Assembly (NCBI GenBank): GCA_025642065.1
Contig: JAODUP010000055.1
Location: 550,001 to 614,000, forward strand
DNA from: Paralvinella palmiformis
Lineage: Eukaryota > Annelida > Polychaeta > Terebellida > Alvinellidae
Reading direction: 5' to 3'
Length of the DNA stretch: 64,000 bases
The position numbers and the translations under genes were made by a program. Of the stretch, positions 12,400 through 26,029 are shown one piece after another; position 1 is the stretch's first letter; each line of letters opens with the position of its first letter. The notes beneath the pieces were generated by a model. The model was not told the origin of the DNA and made no database searches. It saw only the letters and a program-made list of their open reading frames with translations.

Positions 12400-12757
12400 T
12401 GTTTTGTTGTTCGGGGGAGAATCCCCAGGCTGTGCTTAATCAGCACAGCCCCTATGTTGGAGTGGTTGAGGAACCTCCTCCCCCACCACTCACAGGGGAG
12501 CAGTACGGAAAGATGGAGCCGAAATACCCTGAGGGTGGTCACTGCCAGAGTGTTTTACGTCCTCAGAGGGTTTTTAGCGTCCCCCTTTATTTTAAATAAT
12601 TCAGTGGAGACGCAGCGCCATTTAACGTGGTCAGCCACCCACGATGTTGTGAGCAGAGAAATTGATCTCTGGAAAAGTTTCGACCTCTTACAGGGTTCGA
12701 ACCTGTGACCGTTGGCACCAAGTGCCGGGTGCTTAACCGCTAGGCCACCTGAGCTCA
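12400..12757 (-). mobile_element. tRNA-derived SINE (family B), copy 1
   Basis: The minus-strand head GAGCTCAGGTGGCCTAGCGG, followed by box-B-like GGTTCGAACCCTG, resembles a tRNA. The body includes a block reading CACAGGGGAGCAGTACGG on the plus strand, which recurs in diverged form near 56000. Flanking AATAAAAA(A)GG motifs on both sides may be a target duplication. Confidence 0.6.
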
Positions 12758-12779
12758 CTAATAATAAAAAGGCTACAGG

Positions 12780-13921
12780 TGAAGTTCATATATAATGTCG
12801 AACTGATTTCCTGAATCTCAGACACCTGCCACATTCTGGAGTTGGTACTGATGTGATTGACATCGAAGTCCCACTTGAAACACAAACTAGACAGCTATAT
12901 CGGCTATGTCCTCCATCCTTGGCCATTTGAAGTAGTCTTCTCCTGTTGATGTTCCCTCACTATGGCTGTGACTGTATTGGAGATGTGGACAACTTGGCCA
13001 ATGTAAAATTGCTGGTCATGTACTAAACAGCAACCCAATACCCATTATTTTCATAGAACTGCTCTACGTCATCCTATGAATTATTTTCCCTTTGAAGATG
13101 CAGATGCTTTTCCAGAGTTCATGTGGCAGCTGAGGGGCTGCATATACCCGTAGAAGACTGTATACTTTGCCTTGCTTTGCAGCAGCTCCCAGTGAGGGCC
13201 TTTATTCCTCATATAAAGAAGAGCAGCAGTGATTAAGATCCATGTGCGCAAAAGTGGCCGTAAAACATCAATCATCATCCTGTTTGAGTGGCCAACTGAT
13301 GGAAAGAAACTGTGAAGATCACCTTTGTAGTGGATAACTGCTGCAACGCCTTCAAATGAGTTAAACCAATTTGAATGGAAGCTGGTAATCCTGATGTTTT
13401 TGTCATGTTCATCACGCCTGGTCAGCTAATCCACCCTGCATCCAATCTTCTCATCAGTATGAGGTTCAGTCAGGTCAGAAGCTGTCCTTATTAAAGTTAC
13501 CATAGCAGATTCTACGGATAATTTAAACTTATTGAAGAAATAAAATTTGGATGACTTACCTCTACCCAATTTTGCTCAACTTCTTCTCAAACTGCTATAG
13601 GGAAGTCTTGTATGCCCCACTCAGTCAAAGCAAGAAATGTACATTGCACTAAAGGAAATGTGTAGAGATAGCTTGTCCAAACCGGGTATTTATGAACCGT
13701 AGAAAGTCTGCATCAGCTTTATTCACTGCCCCGTCTAATATGAAACTGGCCAATTTACTGAGAACAGTTCGAAATGTTGCCTGATTGTCAAGTTCTGTGT
13801 ACTCACAGTGGAGGCCAGTCATGTCTAGTAGTTGCTGAATGGTGCATTCCAGAAGAGTTACAGCATCTTCACTAACAGCCATTTGAGGAATGCCATAATT
13901 TATCCTCTTGTTCAGTGTCAC
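12780..13921 (-). pseudogene. Degenerate coding relic, probably of a transposon
   Basis: Several minus-strand stretches look protein-like but are broken by stops and shifts. A 90-codon frame at 13649-13921 contains LLECTIQQLLDMTGLHCEY. A frame near 13330-13470 contains SFHSNWFNSFEGVAAVIHY. A frame near 13081-13220 contains GPHWELLQSKAKYTVFYGYM. A SINE 3' tail appears at about 13240-13278. The NWFN...AAVIHYK pattern faintly recalls transposon-encoded proteins, but no family is assigned. Confidence 0.35.
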
Positions 13922-14952
13922 AGATAATCAAAGAAGGTACTGAATGATGTTTTATGCTGAAGTATTGTTAAGCCATACTTGCTCAGTCACCCAGTTACTT
14001 GCATTATAGTCTTCAAAGCTAACAATATATATTACTTTATGTGGTGATGGTTGGACAAAACTTTGTCCAGGCGAATTATAAAACGATCGAGTCTTGAGGG
14101 GAACTGTGCAGTGACAAGAACAGAAGTAGACTGATTGTAAATTTAGACTGCTAAGTAACCAAAGACGTGCTAGCTTAATGTACATGTTCAATATTAACTG
14201 ATATCTTGCTGAACTTGTATCGGAACTTGTTGTCAGTTTAGTCCACTGCCAATTTGGTTGTGGCGAATGTGAATTAGCTCCACCCCAGCATAAAATCGGT
14301 GATTTCTCCCTTCCCGGTGAATAAGGACTGGTTTTAGGTGAATAATTTGATGAAGACATTCTTTTATAACAAGACCTGATCAGTTTGTTAAGAAGACATG
14401 TTTATGAATCATCTTGCTATTAATTAGACACTGGGTTTTAGTAATTACATTTCATTCATTATTAATTTTTGTTTCATATCAAGTATCCATTGATGTTCCA
14501 AGCAACATCGGCCTCATCTTCAAGAAAAAAGATCTATTGTCATCCAGAAAAGCCCTGCATGAAATGTAAGTGGGTTTCCCCCTCTTATGACCAGTAATGT
14601 TTGAGCATGTGTCACTGTTCATAGGACTGATTATATAATGGGAAATACAAAATATATCTTGAGGTGGTCCACTGATGTTTCTAGTGGTACAAACAGGTGT
14701 ATTGACTCGGAACAATAGAGTTGATATTTCTTGTTAGATTCACATGTAGCAATCCAACGTTTGCCAAATTCACTTGCCCCCATAGTCTAAGGACTGTTAC
14801 CTCACGTCAACAGATAAAATGTTAGTATCTGGCATATGGTACTTGTGGTATAGCATTTATATATGGTCTAGTGTCTAGTGTTGTAGACTTCCTAAGTGAA
14901 TATTTCTAAGGTGTTCCACATGATACAAGGGTGATTAAAAGGAGACAGCAAT

Positions 14953-15292
14953 CAGACATGGGGTCAATTCCAATTCTACTTAATTCCATTTCCACATCAA
15001 ATTTACCAATTCCAAATTTTTCAATTCCAATTCCGTTTTTTCTGACTCTTTACCTACTACTTTTTACCATAAGTAGGCACGCCGAATACCTACTCCGAGT
15101 ACCTACTTGGAATAGCTACTCCGAGTAGTTTATATTCCAAGTAGGATTGTCATAGAAGAAATATTTCTGAATTAAAAAATTAAATGGTAAATTAATTTAT
15201 GGATTTAATATTTTTTGGTATGAAACTTCAATTCTAATTCAAAATTTATCAATTCCAATTCCATTTTTTTTAAATAATTGATCCCATGTCTG
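14953..15292. mobile_element. hAT-like MITE, copy 2 (inverted relative to copy 1)
   Basis: A 340-bp element with termini CAGACATGGGGTCAATT / AATTGATCCCATGTCTG. The flanks ACAGCAAT (14945-14952) and ACAACAAT (15293-15300) form an 8-bp target duplication with one mismatch. The interior is homologous to copy 1 in reverse orientation, including the GGAGTA / TACTCC blocks. A TA microsatellite follows directly (15299-15330). Confidence 0.72.
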
Positions 15293-15334
<42 letters not shown>

Positions 15335-15525
15335 TTTAGTGGAGACAGTATGGTGACCCATGTATTTTTTTTGTTTTATATAATTAGTTTCTCAGTTGGA
15401 AGCCCACAATTTGATTTCTATCTAAAAGCCTGCTATATGTTATCAGTGGTATCAGTTTTGGTCATTTATGAACTGTTGATTCTGTAAAGTTATCTTCTGT
15501 TTCAGAATGTAGGATAAAACTAGCT

Positions 15526-17237
<1,712 letters not shown>

Positions 17238-17434
17238 TGTTTAGATAGTATAGCAAGATGAAATGTAGTGTTTTCCACTATTTTCACTCCTGGTGCAACA
17301 TATCTGACGCTCTGACTAATGCCATAAGTAAAGGCGATTAATATTTGTTAGCCACACGTGTTAAAGTCACATTTAATCTCTTTCCTGTCTAGTGCCTGTA
17401 CTTTGGATTCTAATAGCTACTTAAGAGTTCAGCT

Positions 17435-17440
17435 AATAAA
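17435..17440 (+). terminator. Polyadenylation signal of GLIS2-like gene
   Basis: AATAAA lies 198 bp after the GLIS2-like stop codon and is followed by A-rich and CA-repeat DNA. It is the first canonical signal in the 3'UTR. Confidence 0.65.
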
Positions 17441-18765
17441 GATTTGTAAAATTACACACACACACACACACAGTTCTTTCATAAAAATAGGATCTTGGAC
17501 TAATCTGTGGAAATAATTTTATAAACAGTTGAGTAAATGCTGATGTAGTGTACATCTGTCGTGTGATGGCAAACGTTTAACTTGTTTCCAAGTTTTATTA
17601 GATAGCTCATAAATTTGATGAATATATCAGATTATGAATTTGATACAAGGTAAATATACAGAAGATGAACTTAAGGCTGCTGGGAAAGAATTTTCAGGAC
17701 CCGGAGAAGCAACATTGGAAAAATACTGAATTTGTTGTGTACGATGTGAAAATTGTTAAATGTCGGAAGAACAATTTTTATTCAGATAAAGAGAAAACAT
17801 TCAGGAGCTGATTAATTAAGCTCCGGGCTATATTCTTGGTATGGCAAATCCTAATTTATTGCAGTTTTCTCGTATTTCGAACCATCTTAAATTAACAATA
17901 CCATGTCCAATATAATTCCTTTGTAGTTTTAGCAAAGATACATTTGTGCAACCCAATAACATTTATATGTTGTGGGATATAGACAAACGGAGTACAGGAC
18001 GGTGATAATTCTTTGCTTTGTTAGATACCAAGTGGGTGAAGTTGGTTTGAAATCCTGCAGTAAAGTATCTGTAACCAAATGATCTACATCATTAATTGTT
18101 AAATAATTTGTTACTCTCCAATTAGTCTGTAATATTGTAATACAGATCAGCTTGATAATAAACGTAGACATGATCCAAGTTGTAAAATAACCTCACACAT
18201 CCACTCCTTTTCAGTTGGATACTGAGAATAAACAAAAATATCTTCACACGCATCGTCTTTCCAACTATCTTGGTGTTCTTTCCGTTTGAGTCTCTATTTA
18301 AACTCGATTGGCATCTGTCTTTCATTATGGAATGCCATGTAAATCGAGAAGTGTTTGTAATCGGTTTGTTCAAACTCTAATAAGTGATCTATTTAATACA
18401 TATAAAAATTACATGTAATAATGGTAAATAGGTCGTATGGAGTTTAGGACACAACTTGAACCTCGAGGCTTTATCCTTCATTAGCTAAGAAATTCAGGTA
18501 AAGCATATTTTACTAGCCCCACGAAGTGAAGGCATTTAATATGCAAACATATTTTAAAACTCAAAATCCATTCATTCATGTGGATTTAATATTTTGTGCT
18601 CTAGAAATAATGCATTTCTGTGATGACTGCATTTGGTTCCTGAGTTAACGTGCAGTTTTTTGTGTGATACAACTGTATGTTGTTCTCAGGAGTGTTATTT
18701 CTCTAGTCCAAGTATGCTTACATAAGTTCATATTATGCATAAGGGATGTCCTATTTAGGACCGTG

Positions 18766-18893
18766 GTTGGCCACAGATCTATAGCATCTGGCAGCACTAT
18801 GACAGAAGGGTGTTTCATCTTTCAATTTGCCTCATTAACTTCGGATGTTGCTCAGCCCATTAAGCCGTATGCACAAAAGTGGCTGCAAAACAG
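18766..18893 (+). mobile_element. Diverged tRNA-SINE (family A)
   Basis: GTGGTTGGCCACAGATCTAT and the later GCACAAAAGTGGCTGCAAAA match the head and 3' tail of the family A SINEs at 23711, 31240, 33983 and 34598. The front end is eroded. Confidence 0.5.
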
Positions 18894-21380
18894 CAGCATT
18901 TACATTTAATATTACACAATGCATATATAAGGATTTTATCCCCCAAAATTTCGGCTGTCGTTACCTATTTGTAGATGAATCCTAGTAGTAATAGACGTAG
19001 TAGTAAGTTGTTTGTGTCCACGGTTAATTGCCACATAATGTGTTTTTGATACATTTGATGAAATGTTGCATTGAAGAAGTTTGTCAATTTCTTGCATTCT
19101 CTTTCCAAACTGTATTAAATCAAGAAAACTCCATCCCGTCTCCTTTATCTCGGTTTCTACCAGTGGGCATTGGCATTTTAGGCATCCTCCGTGGTTGTCT
19201 TCATATGTTGTTTCAAGGGATCGAGTTGTCTCCTCTTCTAACCACAAGCCCCTGCCACGTCCATCTTTTTCTGCTGATAAATATGTGCACGTCTTCATTC
19301 TTCATATCTTTAAACGGCTGTCTATTTGAGATTTATTCGTGAACCAGACTATACTTACGAAATTTTGATGAAACATCCTGCACACATAACTCGGCCGAGG
19401 TTTGAATTAAGGCATAACTTTGTTCCCAGGTTGTATTACCTGAATTTCAACTGACTGCCAACCCGAATTTCAATGGAATGACTGCATGTTTCTGTGGAAC
19501 AGAGAAAGTGAAAAATGTAATATCCAGAATTAAAGATATTGAATTGAGCTCTCCCCGGAGGTGAGTTAGACATTAACAATATTCAAGAAAAACTGTGTCG
19601 ATTTCTTTATATCTGATAATAAGCGCTGCATGGAATGAGTACATGTCACGAATATGATACACACATATTGAATAGGTATTTCTCGTGATAAGGGACTTTG
19701 GTTCATTTATAAATTACATTATGATAAAAGATTTTATTTACCGGGTTCAACCAAGCAAATCCTAAAAGAAAGTCATACATTATGATTATAACGGCATCTT
19801 TATTCAGTTCATCTATTACAGACCGTCTGAAGTTGATACAAAAGAACCAGACAACTTATTATTACCCGGAAAGAATTGATACATGTACGCTGAATTCCAT
19901 GTGGAAAAGAGTAACAGAATATCAAAATAAACGGATTCAGTCACTGCACCAATTCCAAATCAATTAAACATACTTGATATAAAATTGTCAATTACAAATT
20001 TTTGGTCCCAAATTTAAATTCAAACTAAAAGGACGAAGCAGATTGAGCAAGTACTTCCTAGTATGTACACAATCCATTCAATGTTGAGTGAATGATTTTT
20101 TGTTTGTTTAGCCATTGCCCTGGTTATGCCTGGAACACATTTGATCTAAAATGATGTGTAGTTAATCAAGCTCGATTGGAGAAGACTACATCACATTTGG
20201 TTTCACCTAATACGCATAAGCTTAACTACCACCTCTTTAATTTAGCCAACATCCAACTTGCACACAACTTATCTCTGCTTATTAACGGGGTGAAGATAAA
20301 AATGTGGTCTGCATACTACTTCAGTAGAGATATTCAGTAAATCAGTTATGGTATGGTTAAATTATTTGTATTAGAGATTGCTTTAATATGTTGAATAAAG
20401 ACCATTTCACTTACATAACACAATTAATCACTGAAGTTTTATTTTTAATATCGATCATATTTTGTGCCTGATTTTATGATTATGCACCCTACCTAATTCA
20501 ATGCAGTTTATTAAGACGTTATTATATTTACAATTGCACATTTTCAAGTTAATTTATTACCATTCTAAGTCTGTTGTAGAGAAATTAACAAATACGATGA
20601 AAACTTATTACCCAATTAAAATCTGCTTAACTAAAGCATGCTTTAAATAAAGAAACCAGCAGATTCTGCCCGAGTCCACATTAAATAGCAATGATTGAAT
20701 CGAAGTGAAATTTTGTTTTAACTGAACCTGTTTGCAGAACTTAAATGCATGCAAGCTATGTTTGATAATTCGAATGAACTCTTCATAGAAAGACAAAATC
20801 AATCGTTTTGAACTCGGTGCACATGCATTACTTGTCGAGTGTAATAATGGCTAATCTTAATAAATGCCAAAATACGTACACTAACTGCAGTAAATGTAAC
20901 CAGATATAGAAGATATTGATTGCACTTAGGGTCACCAGATATCCGAGTATTTTCTTATAGTTATACTGGATTATGTGTCTGAGGTAACCTAAACACAGAC
21001 CATTCACGTGTTACATCATGTAGAGCCTCGTTATCAGAAGGCAGACAATGAACCACACAGAAAACTCTCCGCCTCCACATCCATCGTATCGAAACATGGT
21101 TCTTATGCGTTGTTAGATGCCAAAATAATATCATGGCTAAATTCACCTTCCGAAAAGCTTCTCGTGTATAAAACTGCCTCACCAAGTAGTAAGATATATG
21201 TAGTTCCAAATAAATGGGTTCTGTTACGTTCTTTTATGCAAAACACATCTTTCTGAAGTCCACTTTACACGTGATTTCGCAAGATTTAACTTTTCATGTG
21301 ATATCACCACCAGCATAATGATTGACTACTTGATGGTTTTCATTAAAAAATAAATTATCTTTTTCAAGCAGTGCATCTTG

Positions 21381-22172
21381 CTTTGGATACAGTATTTATT
21401 AGGGATCTGTGTATGGTCAATGATTCTTTGGATACAGTATTTATTAGGGATCTGTGTATGGTCAATGATTCTTTGGATACAGTATTTATTAGGGATCTGT
21501 GTATGGTCAATGATTCTTTGGATACAGTATTTATTAGGGATCCGTGTATGGTCAATGATTCTTTGGATACAGTATTTATTAGGGATCCGTGTATGGTCAA
21601 TGATTCTTTGGATACAGTATTTATTAGGGATCCGTGTATGGTCAATGATTCTTTGGATACAGTATTTATTAGGGATCTGTGTATGGTCAATGATTCTTTG
21701 GATACAGTATTTATTAGGGATCCGTGTATGGTCAATGATTCTTTGGATACAGTATTTATTAGGGATCCGTGTATATGGTCAATGATTCTTTGGATACAGT
21801 ATTTATTAGGGATCCGTGGTTAATGATTCTTTGGATACAGTATTTATTAGGGATCCGTGTATGGTCAATGATTCTTTGGATACAGTATTTATTAGGGATC
21901 TGTGTATGGTCAATGATTCTTTGGATACAGTATTTATTAGGGATCCGTGTATGGTCAATGATTCTTTGGATACAGTATTTATTAGGGATCCGTGTATGGT
22001 CAATGATTCTTTGGATACAGTATTTATTAGGGATCTGTGTATATGGTCAATGATTCTTTGGATACAGTATTTATTAGGGATCCGTGTTATGGTCAATGAT
22101 TCTTTGGATACAGTATTTATTAAGGATCTGTGTATGGTCAATGATTCTTTGGATACGTGGTATTTATCAAGA
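21381..22172. repeat. 45-bp minisatellite, about 18 units
   Basis: The unit runs from CTTTGGATACAGTATTTATT through AGGGATC(C/T)GTGTATGGTC to AATGATT and repeats head to tail. Units differ mainly by a C/T change that makes or removes a BamHI site (GGATCC). A few carry a two-base TA insertion (GTATATGG) or a small deletion. Because 45 is a multiple of three, several long open frames exist on both strands. They encode nothing but 15-residue repeats and are treated as artefacts. Confidence 0.95.
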
Positions 22173-22302
22173 TAAGAATCTGATGCTAAATGCTTATTTG
22201 CAGCACTGCAGCAAGTAATAAAGTTGAAATAACACTGAGGATGTGCAAAAGACGAGAAACCTTTTGCATTATAAACAAAAGACTAGTTATATCATTGAGC
22301 TG

Positions 22303-22344
<42 letters not shown>

Positions 22345-22593
22345 AGGTTATTATGACAATCAATGGTGTAGAAAAGTGACTAATACATATACAAAAATTG
22401 ATCCTTATGTTAAATGGGGATAATATAATGGAATACAAATATGCTAAGTTGGTATAAATATAAAATACATTATTAATCAGTATAATATTTAACAATATAA
22501 TTAAAATCACTACATTTAATTGATAATTAATTTAATGCAATACCGTACTGGAATGGTCCTTAGCATCACATGTGAAGAGCAACTTTATCAGAA

Positions 22594-25500
22594 CTACATA
22601 TTATGATAAACTCTGATAATATGTTCATCATACAGGTATGACGTAATGAACTCTGGAAAGTCGTGTTTTGTTACAATTTCTTCAAATATCTTTGCTGCTG
22701 TCTTTAGTCGTCTTTTGTTCTCATCCGAAGAAAGATATTCATCGGAGACGGACAACATCTGGATAGATTCCTCAATGAGGTCATGCACTGTCTTCTTAGT
22801 CACTATTACCTCTGGGAAGTCTTCCAGGTGAACCTGGTGACGGATACACTGCCACACCTGAAACTCACAGATTTTAACAGAGTAATAATAATAATAATAA
22901 ACTTTTATAGCACCAATATCCTCAAAGAGAATTGAGCTCAGTGGTGTACCTAGTTCAGGGGTTAGGCAATCTCATAGTCAAGATACAATGCAAAATTCGT
23001 CAACAAATGATCAGATGGAGTGAAAACTTAGATAAGGAAGACTGAAAAGATGAGTTTTCAAATGGTGACAGAAAAAAACTATGCTATTTGATGAATGAAT
23101 GAATTCCAGAGTAGGTACAGCAACTGAAAAAGCACTAGTCCCAGCATCAGTTTTAACCCTGGGAACAGACAACAAGTGAAAACCGAGGAGACCGTGTGAC
23201 AACCCTAGCTAAGCAGTTCTGAACACACAGTAAAAATTCGATAATTCATAAAATACTTGATATGACAATCAGTTTTAGCAGCCCAGTTGGAAACAGCATT
23301 ATATCAGCTGTTACTTATATTATCAACAATTAAATGATCACGAGCGAGAATAGACAGTTTTACACAAGTTTCTTATTAGTTTCTTAATGTAAAGCCGGTT
23401 TCAGATAAAACAATTCCTTTCAAAATAGTCATCTGATTTAAATGAAATAGTTATGTACACCAATAACAGAGAACAAAATCTATGTATACAAGATTTAGTA
23501 ATATGGACGGTGTAGGTTATTGAAACTGTCTTTAAAAACTCACCTGAATTTAAATATGATAACATAAACTAACCTGGGATCTTGATATTTCAGCAGTAGC
23601 TGAATCTTCCACTGACCCTTTGTAGAAGAAGTGGCCTTTACCTGATAAAAGAAAGATAAAATGACTAGAAGCATGAATCATTACTGAGGTATATAATCTG
23701 GAATGTCACGATGATGATAATGATTGATTGTTTTACGGCCACTTCTGTGCACACGGTAGGCTAAATGGGCCGAGCGACCTCCAACGGTAACGAAGCGAAG
23801 TCAAAGATGACACACTTCACATGCGCCCACGCCGAGATTCGAACACGGGTGGTAGTGATCTGTGGTCCAACACACTACTGCTAGACCACGGAGGCGCCCC
23901 AAAATCAGGAATGTGAATGTGTATCAATAAATTTGAACGATCTCGAATTGTAACTGCCAAATGATATACAATGATCAACGACAGTATGGATGAAAACATT
24001 CTGTCATCTGTTTTAAATGTGTTTTAACTGGTTATTACCTAACATGGCAAAACTGATGTTAAAATATTGGTAAATGCGATGTTTAGCCAGCAACATTATT
24101 ATAGAGTAATTCATCAACGCAATAAAGAATGCCTTGAAGACATATAACTGAAGAAAATAAAAAAGTAAATTCAAATCTGAATTATTATGCAATTATTACG
24201 AAAACTAAAGATGCTTTATTCAGTCCATAGAGGTTTCTAACAGCACATCATTCAGACCTACAAAATGTTTACAAGTAAGAAAAACGGTGTGTGTGTGTGT
24301 GTGTGTGTGTGGTTTTGCTACAGGTAATAAAAATTACTGATATTATAATGAACAGTGAAAGAAATAATGAAATGATTGAGTAAATGAGGCTATAAGGTGA
24401 ATTCAACAGGAATAAGTCATTTAGTCTTGCCTTCATTTGGTTGCCTTTTACCAGTAAGATACATTGAACTCAATCTAAACCTGAAAACCTATGGAGGGGG
24501 GTCTATTAAATATATATAACATTCCTCTCACCTTTAAGCCATGCCTCGATAAACAGGACACCAACAACTATGTTGTGCTTCAAGCCGTTTAATGTAATAT
24601 TGCCCTGTATATATGTAGTAAAGATTAGGCATCAGCTTACAAGAGATAACATATAGCCTAAAAAATCTTAAATTATTTTAAGCGTTTTATTGCTAAAACA
24701 AATTTAATTCAATAAACTTTTTTCATTTGGAAAACAGCAGTTGCACTGATCTGTGACAGTGTCTTTTACGTTGTAATCATAACACGGAAACAATGGCTTT
24801 ACAACTGTTAGGACACTATGAATCGAAAGAAATGAAATTTAGAAGCCAAGTCTAAAATCCAATTTCCTGTCTGAAATGTGGAGTAACTCACCGGAGGTAT
24901 CACTAACAGATCGTGTGCCATGATCTTAATCTCTGATCTTTTTACATGAAGTTGATTTGCTGTTGGCGCAAACTGTTCAAACAGAGCCTCCAATGGTTTA
25001 ACCAAGCGTAAGTCGTACACCAGAAATCCATCAACTCCAGCCTGGATTTCTTTAAGTTTCACCCTGAAATAACACCAGTATGATTTTTAGTGTTGTTCTC
25101 GTCAGATGGAAACGGAAAATATTAAGTGTTTAGAAGCTGTGTTTAAGTAATCATCAAATATTACACATAAAAGACAGCCGACCGAATACATTTTTTATAG
25201 TAATAATAACCATAACAACAGTATCTATATTTATACCAAAAAGTATAAAAAAGAACAACAAACAAATGTTACCAAAAAAAACCCATAAACAATAAGATTA
25301 TGAATAGGCACTCATACTAAATCTACTGCACATCAGTTCTAAGACTCGGTATCAAATAAAGCATTACATACGGGCAAGGAAATTCAGTAAAAGAAGAGAT
25401 GATGCTACCTAACAGACGTATGTTTACTTACTCACAAACCTTCTTAATAACCAACTGTTTGTCACATTTGTTGTCGCCAGATGGCAGCAGCAGGGCACTC

Positions 25501-25959
25501 ATTCCGCCCGTGGCCAGTGCATTTCTACGATGACAAGTCTGAATGAGAAGCACCATGTAACACTTGAGGAAGTGAAGATCCATGGAAACAAAACTGTTAC
25601 GGTCTGGTAACATAAATTCTTCACGATGGCCTGAGGATGAAGGATCAGTTAAATTCAGACAGTCACTTTCAGTTTTATTAGTGTTAAGCTGGGACAGTAA
25701 ATAAATTACATGCGAATAAAGTGAAGCAGGTAAAATGTCAACATCCTGTTGCACCTGATGGCCTTTTACCTTTTCAATTTGGTAAATACAATTATAGTTA
25801 CAAATAAACATCATTAAATTATAATTTTTTTATTGTAAAAGCCTATTATCATAGTTTTAGTATTAAAAGACTATTGAGATATGACTATCTTTGAGGACAT
25901 GTATTAAAAATGAATGCTCTCTCTCTCTCTCTGTATGTGTGTTTGTGTGTGTGTGTGTG

Positions 25960-26029
<70 letters not shown>

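Larger units (their letters stand above)
8815..15505. other. TFAP4/GLIS2 intergenic or GLIS2 5' intronic DNA
   Basis: Apart from the repeats listed separately there is no recognised gene. A 132-codon minus-strand frame at 9491-9889 has no identifiable domain. TA microsatellites lie at about 10066-10091 and 15299-15330. The GLIS2 promoter and any untranslated first exon should be in or just left of this stretch. Confidence 0.5.
17441..22593. other. Intergenic DNA between the convergent GLIS2 and malate synthase genes
   Basis: No gene is recognised. It contains a diverged SINE at about 18766-18893 and the 45-bp minisatellite at 21381-22172. A TA microsatellite lies at about 22306-22337. The right end probably includes the malate synthase 3'UTR; an ATTAAA-type signal (minus strand) is present near 22515. 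Confidence 0.55.

Noticed and set aside
12690..12757. tRNA gene on the minus strand (also at 23835-23900, 31330-31408, 34598-34670, 43730-43796)
   Set aside because: A/B box-like motifs are present, but the sequences are heads of SINEs with bodies, tails and target duplications and do not keep a complete cloverleaf.
21364..22175. Long open frames on both strands made of 15-residue repeats
   Set aside because: They are produced by the 45-bp minisatellite, whose length is a multiple of three; frame-changing variants between units show no coding constraint.
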